A stretch of DNA of 64,000 nt from Coriobacteriia bacterium (GCA_013336165.1 JAAXUF010000005.1:62001-126000); one strand, 5' to 3'; positions 44,897-54,044 are shown, counted from the stretch's first letter. Made by a program: numbers and translations. Notes: generated by a model not told the origin, from the letters alone.

Positions 44897-45725
44897 TCGT
44901 CGGCTCCTTGTCAGATGCAGATACCTCGACGTCACTGGCGGCCCTCTCGGCCAGCAACGCATCAGCGCCCTTGCCGAGATACGCCTCGATGACCTTGGGA
45001 TCGCGTTGGATGTCAGCAGGGCCGCCCTGCGCGATGAGCTCGCCGAAGTCGAGCACGTAGATGCGGTCGGCGAGGTCCATGACGACCTTCATGTCGTGCT
45101 CGATGAGCAGGATCGTCACTCCAGTGTTGCGGACTTTGCGCACCAATGCGTTGAGGCGCAGACTCTCCTGCGGGTTCATGCCGGCGGCAGGCTCATCGAG
45201 CAGCAGCAGCGAGGGCTCGGTCGCAAGAGCACGCGCTATCTCAAGCCTACGCTGGTCACCGTAGGGCAGGTTCTTGGCGAGCTCGTTGGCGCTCGCCGCC
45301 AGCCCTACGAACTCCAGCCGCTTGAATGCTTCCTCCTGGGTCGCGGCTTCCGCAGCTTTGAAGGCCGGCGTGCGGAAAACGGCTCCCCACATCGTGGCCT
45401 TGCTGCGCGTATGCCGGCCGACCATGACGTTCTCAAGAGCCGTCATGTTCTGGAACAGACGGATGTTCTGGAAGGTCCGAGCGATCCCCATCTTCGTGAT
45501 CACGTGAGGCTTCTTGCCTCCCACGACGTTCCCGCGGAAGGTCAGAGCCCCCTGCGTGGGCGTGTAGATGCCCGTGAGCATGTTGAAGAATGTCGTCTTT
45601 CCGGCACCGTTCGGGCCGATCAGTGCGACAATCTCGCCTTCATCGATGTTCATTGTCACGTTGTTGACGGCCCTCAGGCCACCGAACTGCATCGTGACAT
45701 TCTGTGCGTCTACCAGGCGTGCCAT
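44889..45725 (-). CDS. livG: Branched-chain amino acid ABC ATPase LivG
   Basis: A 278-residue ATPase. Walker A is GPNGAGKTTFFNMLTGIYTP, the signature region LPYGDQRRLEIARAL, and Walker B LLLLDEPAAGMNP. The C-terminal phrase VIEAYLGKGAD is the LivG hallmark. It overlaps livF by 8 bp. ATG start at 45725. Partner of LivF. Confidence 0.94.
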   Translation of the reverse strand: MARLVDAQNVTMQFGGLRAVNNVTMNIDEGEIVALIGPNGAGKTTFFNMLTGIYTPTQGALTFRGNVVGGKKPHVITKMGIARTFQNIRLFQNMTALENVMVGRHTRSKATMWGAVFRTPAFKAAEAATQEEAFKRLEFVGLAASANELAKNLPYGDQRRLEIARALATEPSLLLLDEPAAGMNPQESLRLNALVRKVRNTGVTILLIEHDMKVVMDLADRIYVLDFGELIAQGGPADIQRDPKVIEAYLGKGADALLAERAASDVEVSASDKEPTNG

Positions 45726-45751
45726 TTCATACCTCTCCTGCGCCCGGGGTG

Positions 45752-46972
45752 TTATTGGTCATCGGGATGCCCCACATCATGTTGCGCGTCGTAGAGCTGC
45801 TCGCTCTCGATATCTGCTATCTCCGCGGTCTCAGGCCGCAACTCTGCGGCCCTGCGTTTGGACGGCAGTATCCCTTGAGGTCGCCAGACCATCATCGCGA
45901 CCATGAGTGCGCCAAACACCAGAAAACGGTAGTTGCCGATCGCTGTGACCTGTGCTCCGCTGAGGCCTGAGATGATGCCGGATGCCGCAAGGCCTTGAAT
46001 CACAGCAGGCGTTCCCTGAATGAGCAGCGCACCGATGATCGCGCCCGGAATCGAGCCCATACCACCGATTACGATGCTGCACACGATGAACACCGACTCC
46101 ATAAACGTGAACGATTCAGGACTCACGAACCCTTGATAGTTGGCGAAGGTCAGACCCGCGATTCCGCCCCACAAGGCGCCGAGCGAAAACGCCATGAGTT
46201 TGGTCTTGGTGATGCTGATGCCCATGGACGCCGCAGCGACCTCGTCCTCGCGCATCGCAGCCCACGAGCGGCCAAGATGTGAGTGGTCGAGGCGCCGCAC
46301 AACGAACACGGTGAGCAGGCACAGCAAGACGATCAGATAGTACCAGTACAAGTTGTTCGAAAACTGGAAGTTGAAGCCGTTGGGCCCAAGGCCCGGGATC
46401 GAGAAGATCCAGTTGTCGGTCGCGTACTCCAGGCCTGCCGGAGAAGGAATCGACTGCCCGGCGCGAGGAAGTCCCGCTGCGCCGTTCGTGATCCCAAATG
46501 CGTTGTTGTTGATGATAATGCGGACGATCTCCCCAAACCCGAGCGTGACGATGGCGAGGTAGTCGCCTCGCAGTCTCAAGACCGGGGTGCCGAGCAAGAC
46601 GCCCGCAAGAGCCGCGAATGCGCCGGCAACCGGGATCATGAGGAAGAACGAATACGGAACAAGCTCGGGCGGCAAGTGCTTCACGGCGGCTGCGCCTATG
46701 ATCACACCCGAATACGCACCGATCGCATAGAACGCTATGTAGCCAAGGTCAAGCAGACCTGCCAAGCCGACAACGATATTCAAGCCGAGTGCGAGCATGA
46801 CGTAGATGCCTACCAGCGCCATGATGCGCGTCATGATGAACAGGCCGAAACCGTCGAAGATGATCGGCGAGGCGATCAACACAATGGCCAGCAGGAAATA
46901 GAGAGCCTTCTTCGTGGCGCTCATTTTGCCCGAAGAGACAACCGTCTTGATATCCATCTTTGTTCCGCCCAT
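45752..46972 (-). CDS. livM: Branched-chain amino acid ABC permease LivM
   Basis: A 406-residue membrane protein with eight to ten helices. Family motifs: GLNIVVGLAGLLDLGYIAFY, GDYLAIVTLGFGEIVRII and the EAA-like loop SHLGRSWAAMREDEVAAASMG. The start at ATG 46972 lies against the livH stop with AAGGTG upstream; ATGs 15 and 48 bp on are alternatives. The C-terminal tail is acidic. With LivH it forms the channel. Confidence 0.93.
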   Translation of the reverse strand: MGGTKMDIKTVVSSGKMSATKKALYFLLAIVLIASPIIFDGFGLFIMTRIMALVGIYVMLALGLNIVVGLAGLLDLGYIAFYAIGAYSGVIIGAAAVKHLPPELVPYSFFLMIPVAGAFAALAGVLLGTPVLRLRGDYLAIVTLGFGEIVRIIINNNAFGITNGAAGLPRAGQSIPSPAGLEYATDNWIFSIPGLGPNGFNFQFSNNLYWYYLIVLLCLLTVFVVRRLDHSHLGRSWAAMREDEVAAASMGISITKTKLMAFSLGALWGGIAGLTFANYQGFVSPESFTFMESVFIVCSIVIGGMGSIPGAIIGALLIQGTPAVIQGLAASGIISGLSGAQVTAIGNYRFLVFGALMVAMMVWRPQGILPSKRRAAELRPETAEIADIESEQLYDAQHDVGHPDDQ

Positions 46973-46973
46973 G

Positions 46974-47945
46974 CTACACCTTCTCCACTACGGACTCGCC
47001 GAGCAGGCCGCCGGGACGGAAGATCAGAACGAGAATCAACACTGCAAACGCGATGACGTCCTTATAGCCTGTCGAGATATAGCCTGAAGCCAGCGATTCG
47101 ACGATTCCGAGCACGAACCCTCCAAGCATGGCCCCGCGCAGGTTGCCGATGCCACCGATAACCGCAGCAGTAAACGCCTTCATTCCGGGCAAAAACCCCA
47201 TGTTGAAGACGATCGACCCGTAGTACATGCCTGAGAAAATGCCCGCGACGGCACCCAGAGCCGGGCCGATGAAGAAGGCAAGCATGATGGCAAGGTTGAT
47301 ATCGATTCCCATGAGACCAGCGGCCTCTCGGTCCTGCGAAGTCGCTCTCATGGCTTTGCCCATGCGTGTCCGCGAGACATACGTGTCTAGGGCGATCATC
47401 AAGCCGATCGCCGATGCAACAATGACGACCTTCAGCACGCTGATGCTTACGCCGGCAACCTGAAACGCCTGCGCATTGTGCAAAAGATCGGGAAAAGGCA
47501 GCTGAGAGGAACTGATCCACAACAGCACTGCGTTCTGCAGGAAGATCGAAACACCTACGGCCGAGATGAGCGGGGCAAGACGCGGGGCATGGCGCAGGGG
47601 TCGGTATGCCACCCGCTCAATCACAACACCCATGATGCCAACCGCCACCATGGCGACAAGGAACACGATTGCGAAAAGAACGATCAGTCCCAGAGTCCCG
47701 CTCGTGAAGAACTGCTGGGCCGGCGCAAGCCAACTCAGCCAAGAGACCCTGGCGATGAAATCGGCGTTGGTAAGCATGGTAATCATGCCCAAGCCGACAA
47801 AAGCCCCACTCATGAAAAGCTCCGAATGTGCGAAGTTGATCATGAGCAAGATGCCATAGACGAGCGTATAGCCCAAGGCGATCAGCGCGTACATGCCGCC
47901 CAGGGTGATTCCGTTCACGAGCTGCCCGATGATGTTCTCAAGCAC
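46974..47945 (-). CDS. livH: Branched-chain amino acid ABC permease LivH
   Basis: A 323-residue permease. The N-terminus GITLGGMYALIALGYTLVYG is the LivH signature, and RTRMGKAMRATSQDREAAGL is the loop that touches the ATPase. Its start is 139 bp from the livK stop, and the hairpin at 48003-48047 lies in that gap. It stands 1 bp before livM. Confidence 0.93.
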   Translation of the reverse strand: MLENIIGQLVNGITLGGMYALIALGYTLVYGILLMINFAHSELFMSGAFVGLGMITMLTNADFIARVSWLSWLAPAQQFFTSGTLGLIVLFAIVFLVAMVAVGIMGVVIERVAYRPLRHAPRLAPLISAVGVSIFLQNAVLLWISSSQLPFPDLLHNAQAFQVAGVSISVLKVVIVASAIGLMIALDTYVSRTRMGKAMRATSQDREAAGLMGIDINLAIMLAFFIGPALGAVAGIFSGMYYGSIVFNMGFLPGMKAFTAAVIGGIGNLRGAMLGGFVLGIVESLASGYISTGYKDVIAFAVLILVLIFRPGGLLGESVVEKV

Positions 47946-48002
47946 AGCTGGAATTCCTGTCTATCCGGACGCCATTCATAGACCAAGCCAAGCACCAACA
48001 CT

Positions 48003-48047
48003 CGAATCCGAGCGGACACCCTCGTTGCCGATGCCCGCTCGGATTCG
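48003..48047 (-). terminator. Inverted repeat between livK and livH
   Basis: A perfect 13 bp stem, CGAATCCGAGCGG/CCGCTCGGATTCG, with a 19-base loop. No T-run follows. Such hairpins between a binding-protein gene and its permease genes usually lower downstream expression or protect the upstream message, giving more LivK than LivHMGF. Confidence 0.6.
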
Positions 48048-48084
48048 CATGCTTATCAGTCAAGAACAGCGGTGCGCCTGTTCC

Positions 48085-49296
48085 CTATTGCGGGGTTGCC
48101 TTGGTGACCCATTTGCCGCCCTGGACGACATAGAGCGTGATCGCCTTGTTGGTGGTGTCACCGTTCTTGTCGAACGCGATGTCGCCGGTGATACCGGTCG
48201 TCTTGGTCGCAGCAGCATTGGCAATGATGGCATCCTTGCCGGCCGAAGTCGTCAACTTTGCGACGCCTATCGAGGAGTCCTTCGCGGCCTTCACGATCGC
48301 GGCAATGATCACGTTTGCGGCATCATAAGAATACGCATCGTAAGCGGCGATCTCCTTGCCGGGGAACTTCTTCTCAAACGCGGTCTTGAACTCCTGGCCC
48401 TTGACAAGCTTGTCAATCGGAAGGCCAACGGAGGTTGCAAAGCAGCCTTCTGCCTGGGTGGTACCGGCAAGAGCAATGAACTGGCTGTCGTAGAGGCCGT
48501 CGCCGCTCATGAGGGGAGCAGCGATGCCGCCGTCATGGGCCTGCTTGGCGAGAAGGGCGCCGGCGTTGTAGATTCCGCCGTAGTAGATGACGTCAACCTT
48601 CGCGCTCTTGATCTTGGTGACCAGCGCGTTGAAATCGGTGTCCTTGTCGGACGTCTTAGCCGTGGCGACTACGGTGCCGCCGTTCGCTTTGAACTGCTTG
48701 GCAAACTCGGCGGCAAGACCCTCGCCGTAAGGGGTCGAGTCATCGATGACGTACGCGGTCTTGAAACCAAGAAGCTTGCTCGCGTAGTCGGCCGCTGCGG
48801 GACCCTGGATCGCATCCGTGGTGCAAACGCGATAGATGCCCGCGAGACCCTGCTGGGTCAGCGAGGGGTTGGTCGATGCAGGCGAGACCATGATGATCTT
48901 CTTGTCTGCGTAGATCTTGGAAGCGGGAATCGAGACACCGGAGTTCAGGTGACCCATAACCCCAAGGAGGTTCGGATCAGAAACGAACGTGTTGGCGACG
49001 TTGACGCCCGTCTTGGGGTCGCCCTGATCGTCACCGCTGACGGCCTGGAACGTGATACCGAGCGCCTTGACCTCGGCCGACTCGTTGGCCTGCGCGATTG
49101 CAAGTTCCGCACCGCGCACCATGCCTTGGCCGAGTGACGTGGCGCCGGCAGTGATCGGAGCACCAATGCCGATCTTGATCGTCTTGGTAGTAGTGGTGGT
49201 GGTGGTCGAACCCGACGTGCTGCACCCGGTTGCGGTCGCCGTCAGCGCCAAAAGTGCTGCCACAGCGACCAGCAGGTACTTCCTGCTGCCCTTCAT
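48085..49296 (-). CDS. livK: Branched-chain amino acid ABC substrate-binding lipoprotein LivK
   Basis: A 403-residue periplasmic-binding fold type I protein. The signal LLVAVAALLALTATATGCS ends in a lipobox Cys. A Thr-rich linker (STTTTTTTK) follows. The mature part has IGIGAPITAGATSLGQGMVR and TFQAVSGDDQGDPKTGVNVA, as in LivJ/LivK. I chose ATG 49296 because GGGAGG precedes it. It supplies substrate to LivHMGF. The ligand may be Leu/Ile/Val or another amino acid. The 228 bp upstream to the Rrf2 gene should contain the promoter. Confidence 0.92.
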   Translation of the reverse strand: MKGSRKYLLVAVAALLALTATATGCSTSGSTTTTTTTKTIKIGIGAPITAGATSLGQGMVRGAELAIAQANESAEVKALGITFQAVSGDDQGDPKTGVNVANTFVSDPNLLGVMGHLNSGVSIPASKIYADKKIIMVSPASTNPSLTQQGLAGIYRVCTTDAIQGPAAADYASKLLGFKTAYVIDDSTPYGEGLAAEFAKQFKANGGTVVATAKTSDKDTDFNALVTKIKSAKVDVIYYGGIYNAGALLAKQAHDGGIAAPLMSGDGLYDSQFIALAGTTQAEGCFATSVGLPIDKLVKGQEFKTAFEKKFPGKEIAAYDAYSYDAANVIIAAIVKAAKDSSIGVAKLTTSAGKDAIIANAAATKTTGITGDIAFDKNGDTTNKAITLYVVQGGKWVTKATPQ

Positions 49297-49524
49297 GTTG
49301 CCTCCCTTGCTTCTCCTGGACAAATACGGTACCCCCGTGGCTGCCATCCCTGACACACGAGGCCCACGGCATCCCTCCGCAGCGTTTGGAGTGTATCAGA
49401 ACCGCACACGCACGTGTATGCAAAAACCGCGAGAGGCAATGCGCGATCGACCATCGGCATCGCACTTTTCGAAGTTGGAAACATGCTCGACATAACAAAT
49501 GGTGGTTTCAGGTGTCCGAAAGCC

Positions 49525-49941
49525 TTAAATCCAATACATAGAAGCTATTGCACGATCCATCTCTCGCTGTTTTGCGGCAAGCACCGATAGCGTCGTCCCG
49601 CCAAGAAAGCCAGACAATGCCTCATCGGCCTCTTCCCACAACGCTGATGCAGCCGAGCCTGTGACATGCGGCACATCCAGAACCTGGCCTTGAACCGCCT
49701 CGACCACATCGAGAACCGTGATCTCGTTTGCGGGTCTGCCCAGCGAGCATCCGCCCGTCGCACCGCGACGGCAGCTTACGATACCTGCGCGGGCCAAGAC
49801 AGTGACCTGCTGCTCGACGAACCGACGTGGCAGCCCAAGGTAGTCAGCCAGATCGCCGGCTGCGATGACCTCGTTGTCGGGTTGAAGCGCAAGCAGTATG
49901 AGCGCACGCAGCGCATAGTCGAGCCGCTGGGGAACTCGCAT
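49525..49941 (-). CDS. Rrf2 family transcriptional regulator (CymR-like)
   Basis: A 138-residue Rrf2 protein with an N-terminal winged helix (LDYALRALILLALQP, ADYLGLPRRFVEQQVTVLAR) and the family phrase GGCSLGRPANEITVLDVVEA. It lacks the three-cysteine Fe-S motif of IscR; only two cysteines near the wing are seen. Rrf2 proteins without a cluster next to cysK are often CymR-like sensors of cysteine status through CysK. The gene starts 3 bp after the cysK stop, so a CysK-CymR link is plausible. Confidence 0.85.
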   Translation of the reverse strand: MRVPQRLDYALRALILLALQPDNEVIAAGDLADYLGLPRRFVEQQVTVLARAGIVSCRRGATGGCSLGRPANEITVLDVVEAVQGQVLDVPHVTGSAASALWEEADEALSGFLGGTTLSVLAAKQREMDRAIASMYWI

Positions 49942-49944
49942 GAA

Positions 49945-50901
49945 CTATCCCAACTCCTCCCACAGCTTTGTGGACAGGTAGCGCTCGCCTGTCGACGGGC
50001 CGACCGTGACTATCAGTCGCCCGTCCATTTCCGGACGCGCGGCAATCCGCAATGCGACGGCGATGTTGGCGCCGCTCGAAATGCCCACGAAGATTCCCTC
50101 CTCATCGGCAAGTGTACGTGCAGTCGCTATAGCCTCCTCGGTCGTGACATGCTCGACACCGTTGAGAACCGTGAAGTCGAGTACTTCGGGGATGAAGTTG
50201 GCGCCGATGCCTTGAATACCATGCGAGGCTGGTGTGATTTCCTCGCCCGCGATGCGCTGTGCGATGATTGGCGACTCGGCGGGCTCGACCGCGATCGCGA
50301 GAACGTCCGGATGATGCTCCTTCAGGTAGCGCCCGACGCCGGAAATGGTGCCGCCCGTCCCCACACCAGCGATGAAAGCGCCGATCTTGAGGTCTCCCAG
50401 CGCCGCCTCGATCTCGGGACCGGTTGTCTCGTAGTGTGCTCGCGGGTTGGCAGGGTTGATGAACTGGCCGGCGAGCCATGCGTCCGGTGTCTCGGCGACA
50501 ATCCGGTCGGCCTCGTCAACGGCCCCCGCCATGCCCAGAGCCTTGGGTGTCAGCACCAGTTCGGCGCCGTATGCCTTTAGGAGCTTGCGCCGCTCGATCG
50601 ACATCGACTCCGGCATCGTCAGGATGACCCGGTACCCCCTTGAGGCGCCGAGCATCGCAAGAGCGATACCCGTGTTGCCGCTCGTCGGCTCGACGATGAC
50701 GGACCTGTCGGGCGAGATGACCCCGCGCGCCTCGGCGTCATCGAGAATTCCGCGAGCGATCCTGTCCTTCACGGAGCCGCCCGGGTTGCGTGATTCAAGC
50801 TTGATCGCGACCAATGCGGGTAGCCCGGCGCTCAGGCGATTCAGAAAGACGATCGGGGTGTTGCCGATAGTGTCGTCTACACGCTTTACGATTCCAGTCA
50901 T
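49945..50901 (-). CDS. cysK: Cysteine synthase A
   Basis: A 318-residue PLP enzyme making cysteine from O-acetylserine and sulfide. The PLP-lysine motif is NPGGSVKDR near residue 40. TSGNTGIALAM binds substrate, and GTGGTISGVGRYLKE holds the PLP phosphate. ATG 50901 with GGGAGG was chosen over longer starts. It is co-transcribed with the Rrf2 regulator. The 226 bp between it and the divergent NfeD-like gene contain no further gene. Confidence 0.95.
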   Translation of the reverse strand: MTGIVKRVDDTIGNTPIVFLNRLSAGLPALVAIKLESRNPGGSVKDRIARGILDDAEARGVISPDRSVIVEPTSGNTGIALAMLGASRGYRVILTMPESMSIERRKLLKAYGAELVLTPKALGMAGAVDEADRIVAETPDAWLAGQFINPANPRAHYETTGPEIEAALGDLKIGAFIAGVGTGGTISGVGRYLKEHHPDVLAIAVEPAESPIIAQRIAGEEITPASHGIQGIGANFIPEVLDFTVLNGVEHVTTEEAIATARTLADEEGIFVGISSGANIAVALRIAARPEMDGRLIVTVGPSTGERYLSTKLWEELG

Positions 50902-51127
50902 GTGCAGCCTCCCAGCTGACAAAGGATGTCTTGTCCGTATGCTATCCCCCTGCGTCGGGTCCGAGAAGCCCTTAATGCGCACCTTTTAACTGTAGTACAT
51001 GCGCTTTCCCCGTGTTTCTTGCAGCGCGATGCGGGTGGACCGGTTTGCTCAGGAGTGCCCTTCTCCCCGCCTAGTGTGCGAAACTGATTGCAGATTCGTT
51101 AGCTCGACGTGGAAGAGATGAGAAGAC

Positions 51128-51352
51128 GTGCCTCCGATGTTTTGGGCCTGGGTAGCAATCGCCGTGATCCTTGCCGTCTGCGAAGGCGCCACCGGCGGCC
51201 TACTGGCACTGCCCTGGGCGGTCGGAGCGGCCTGCGCGGCCGGACTCAATGCCCTTGGCGTGAGCGCAAATTGGCAGTGGGCCGCGTTCGCGGTGATATC
51301 GTCCGCTCTGACAGTCGCGGCACAGCGCTTCATTGTGAGAAGAGGGCGATAG
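51128..51352 (+). CDS. Short NfeD-like membrane protein
   Basis: A 74-residue protein with two or three hydrophobic segments (WAWVAIAVILAVCEGATGGL, WAAFAVISSALTVAAQRFIV). It resembles the membrane part of NfeD proteins, which regulate stomatin-like membrane proteins, but has no soluble OB-fold. GTG start with a weak AGAAG site. Its last 23 bp overlap the membrane-protein gene on the other strand. The function is unknown. Confidence 0.6.
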   Translation: MPPMFWAWVAIAVILAVCEGATGGLLALPWAVGAACAAGLNALGVSANWQWAAFAVISSALTVAAQRFIVRRGR

Positions 51353-52148
51353 CCGCCGAGATTTGGCGAACCGACACCCTGATGCAACATCCACTGCATC
51401 CGGCGTCACAAACCTCCATGGACTCACCGGTGAGTCCGAGTTCTAGGCCGTCCTTCTCGGCGACGAGAGATGTGTCCGAACTCGCGCTCACATGCCAGCC
51501 CGCCTGCTCCAGCGTGCCCCTCGCGCGCGCGACTTCAATCGCCGCGCTGCCCTGAGGAACCTGCCACACGCAGGACCACTTTCCCCCGGCCAACGGCTCC
51601 TCGCGAACGCTCACCACGGTGGCTGCCGCCGTACCGGTGGGATAGATGGGTAGTTCGCGAAGCGCTTGTCGGCCGGTCGCGGGCCATGCGAGACTCACGT
51701 ATTCTCCGAGTCCGATCGCCGAGAGCACGAGCAGCGAGATCACGGCCAAGACGGTCGCCATGGCCATGCGTTCGGAACCGGAGGCCGCAGTGAGGTCCAT
51801 CGCCTCGGCGAGCAGCAAGGCGGTGCTTCCCCAGAATGCGACGATCTCCCAAGGAACCACGCCGTTGACCATCATCGCAAGCGCGGTTGCGATGATGCCG
51901 AGCACACCGGTGGCTGCGACCAGCCAGCCGCCATACCGATACCCCAGAAGCCATGCGACCGCACCAGCAAGAGCCAGCACTCCGGCCGCAGCGCCGCAAG
52001 CTGCCACAACACCGCCAGCCAGCATGCCCGCGCAAGCCAGAGCAAGAGCCCCTGCGCCCGCCGCGCCCGGGACTGCTGCGCTCAAGAGAAGCGACCGCGG
52101 CCCTCTCGGCAAGAAGAGCGGTGATGTGCGTTCATGGGGTGTATTCAT
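51330..52148 (-). CDS. Hypothetical membrane protein with Cys-rich C-terminus
   Basis: A 272-residue protein I do not recognise. Residues 15-150 carry about six hydrophobic helices (LACAGMLAGGVVAACGAAAG and MATVLAVISLLVLSAIGLG). The last 100 residues form a soluble domain with WSCVWQVPQGSAAIEVARA and a terminal cysteine cluster, CDAGCSGCCIR. That cluster could bind a metal or form disulfides. A glutaredoxin gene lies 8 bp upstream on the same strand, so a redox link is possible. It overlaps the NfeD-like gene at its 3' end. Confidence 0.6.
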   Translation of the reverse strand: MNTPHERTSPLFLPRGPRSLLLSAAVPGAAGAGALALACAGMLAGGVVAACGAAAGVLALAGAVAWLLGYRYGGWLVAATGVLGIIATALAMMVNGVVPWEIVAFWGSTALLLAEAMDLTAASGSERMAMATVLAVISLLVLSAIGLGEYVSLAWPATGRQALRELPIYPTGTAAATVVSVREEPLAGGKWSCVWQVPQGSAAIEVARARGTLEQAGWHVSASSDTSLVAEKDGLELGLTGESMEVCDAGCSGCCIRVSVRQISAAIALFSQ

Positions 52149-52155
52149 GTGCGGC

Positions 52156-52401
52156 CTACAGACCGAGAGCCCTGTCGATGTGTCCCTTGTTGAACCCGAC
52201 CACGACTTCCTCGCCGATGAGAATCACAGGAAACGAAAGCCCTCCCGAGAGACGCTTGACCTCGGAGGCTGCGACAATCCGAGGTTCGCCTTCGAGTAGG
52301 TCCACCTCGGTCAGATCATAGGCCACGCCCCGCTCATCGAGATACTTCCGCGCCATCCGGCAGTAGGGGCACGTGGACAGTGCATACACGCGAACACCCA
52401 T
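52156..52401 (-). CDS. Glutaredoxin family protein
   Basis: An 81-residue thioredoxin-fold protein with the active site STCPYCRMARKYL (CPYC) near residue 11. FPVILIGEEVVVGFNKGHID, with the cis-Pro and GF motif, belongs to the NrdH/Grx type. It reduces disulfides, possibly with mycothiol, glutathione or a thioredoxin reductase. ATG start at 52401. The Cys-rich membrane protein follows 8 bp later. Confidence 0.9.
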   Translation of the reverse strand: MGVRVYALSTCPYCRMARKYLDERGVAYDLTEVDLLEGEPRIVAASEVKRLSGGLSFPVILIGEEVVVGFNKGHIDRALGL

Positions 52402-52468
52402 TTCAGCTCCTTACGACTAGAGAGAGTGTTCCCTAAAATGCAGGTTCTTGTGGGTGTACACTTCCCGC

Positions 52469-53290
52469 ATGTCAGACACACGGAATTTGCGGATCGTTTT
52501 CCTCGGATCCGGTTCGGCGGGTAACGCCCTCGTCGCAACCGACGGCGAAACGACGCTCCTCATCGACTGCGGCTTCTCGGCGCGCGAGACGTGCCGACGC
52601 ATGGCGCTTGCGGGTTTGAACCCGGCATCCGTCGACGCGATCCTGCTGACGCACGAGCACGGCGACCACATCCGCGGCGTCGAGGTGTTCGCTCGGCGAC
52701 ACGAAAGCGTCGTCTACGCGACGACGGGGACTCGGCGTGCGGCGGGTCTGGACGCATTCCGCTCGGAGGTGCGCAGTCTCGTGCCCGGGTGCGAGATCAC
52801 CGTCGGGGCGCTTCGCGTGCTCCCCTTCCGGACATCGCACGACGCGGCCGAGCCCGTCGGATTCCGGATCGAGGCGCGAAGTGGCGGATGCTTTGGGATG
52901 GCGACCGACACGGGCGTGCTGACGCCCGAAGCCGCCGAAGCGTTGAGGGAGGTCGACCTTCTCGGCATCGAGTGCAACCACGACCTCGACATGCTGGAGC
53001 GAGGACCCTACCCGTACTGCCTCAAGCGCCGAATCCGGTCGGAAACAGGGCATCTCTCGAACCCCGATGCGGCCGACGCGCTTGCGCTTCTGGCTTCCGA
53101 CCGTTTGCGCCGAGTGTTCGCTCTGCACCGCTCGGCAACAAACAACACGGCCAGCCTCGCGAAACGGGCGCTGGCGGCCCGCGCTGCCGGGATCGGTCTG
53201 AGCGTGCCCATCGAGGTCGCTTCGCAGGACGAACCGCTCGACTCGTTCCCGCCACAAACGCAGCTGTTCGCGGAGGAGGCTACGAGATGA
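52469..53290 (+). CDS. MBL fold metallohydrolase (YycJ/WalJ-like)
   Basis: A 273-residue metallo-beta-lactamase-fold protein. The metal motif is LLTHEHGDHIRGV near residue 58. ATDTGVLTP and LLGIECNHD supply later ligands, and RSATNNTA ends the fold. The pattern matches YycJ/WalJ, a 5'-3' exonuclease-like family. I chose ATG 52469, although no ribosome site is strong; GTG/TTG starts upstream give only seven more residues. It overlaps the DUF1284 gene by 4 bp. Confidence 0.88.
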   Translation: MSDTRNLRIVFLGSGSAGNALVATDGETTLLIDCGFSARETCRRMALAGLNPASVDAILLTHEHGDHIRGVEVFARRHESVVYATTGTRRAAGLDAFRSEVRSLVPGCEITVGALRVLPFRTSHDAAEPVGFRIEARSGGCFGMATDTGVLTPEAAEALREVDLLGIECNHDLDMLERGPYPYCLKRRIRSETGHLSNPDAADALALLASDRLRRVFALHRSATNNTASLAKRALAARAAGIGLSVPIEVASQDEPLDSFPPQTQLFAEEATR

Positions 53291-53721
53291 GCGACGCGGA
53301 CACTGCGGCACCTCCCCGCTTGCGCGGACATCACCTCATTTGCCTGCAGTTCTTTCGCGGCGAAGGGTACTCGGAGGCATTCGTCGCAAACCTCGCGGAC
53401 GTGGTCATGCGTGCGAACGCCGAGCCGGCGCTTGTAGTGCAGGGCGCTGACGACGTGTGTGCCGCGTGCCCGGGACTCGGCCCCGACGGCACATGCCGCG
53501 ACCCTGAGGCAGGCGAAACTGAGGTGCGCCGGCTGGACGCCCTGGCACTGGAAACCCTCGGACTGGCCGAGGACGATCGGGTCTCGCTCTCGCAAGCCCG
53601 CAAGCGGCTCACGGGTAATCCGGCACGGATCGCCCGCTGGCGCGCGGAGGCATGCGTCGGCTGCGCCTGGGAGAGTGTGTGCGCAGACGGCTGGAAGCAG
53701 GCCGCAGAGAACGCGAGTTGA
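53287..53721 (+). CDS. DUF1284 domain protein
   Basis: A 144-residue protein with the DUF1284 opening LRGHHLICLQFFRGEGYSE. Six cysteines lie in two groups: CAACPGLGPDGTC and CVGCAWESVC. They suggest an iron-sulfur or zinc site, but this is not established for the family. The ATG overlaps the MBL-protein stop (ATGA), so both are translated together. A longer reading frame covers this region but is a shadow upstream of this ATG. Confidence 0.8.
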   Translation: MSDADTAAPPRLRGHHLICLQFFRGEGYSEAFVANLADVVMRANAEPALVVQGADDVCAACPGLGPDGTCRDPEAGETEVRRLDALALETLGLAEDDRVSLSQARKRLTGNPARIARWRAEACVGCAWESVCADGWKQAAENAS

Positions 53722-53727
53722 GCGAGA

Positions 53728-53757
53728 GAGCCCCGCGTCGAGTTGGGCGCGGAGCTC
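53728..53757 (+). terminator. Possible terminator after the DUF1284 gene
   Basis: Stem GAGCCCCGCG/CGCGGAGCTC (one mismatch or bulge) 6 bp past the stop, with GTTTTG about 15 bp further on. It ends the MBL-DUF1284 pair and would also face the small gene on the other strand. Confidence 0.4.
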
Positions 53758-53804
53758 CGGGGTGGGAATCCGTTTTGCCTACCTTGAGGTGCTCTTCGTC
53801 TTCG

Positions 53805-54044
53805 CTACTTCTTCTGCAGATAGATCTGTCCGCCACGCTGAACCACGCTCATGCCGAGAGCTTTGTCCTTCGCCACCTTGCGCAAAGCAACTACTGCCGT
53901 AATGGCCTTGACGCCAGCTATCTCAACTCGAACGCTTGCGTTGGATGACTTCATGAACTCATCCACGATAGTCGAGTACACACTTGCTCCGCGAGTTGAT
54001 TTGGAAGGTACCTCGGCTGGCACGAGTTTGAATGACTTGTCCAT
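53805..54044 (-). CDS. Small conserved-looking protein of unknown function
   Basis: A 79-residue protein (YSTIVDEFMKSSNASVRVEI and VVALRKVAKDKALGMSVVQR). It resembles short actinobacterial proteins that pair a helix with a strand-rich end. No known domain is recognised. The ATG start has GGAGAAAG, and TATAGT upstream could be a -10. Composition is less GC-rich than neighbours. It stands alone. Confidence 0.55.
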   Translation of the reverse strand: MDKSFKLVPAEVPSKSTRGASVYSTIVDEFMKSSNASVRVEIAGVKAITAVVALRKVAKDKALGMSVVQRGGQIYLQKK

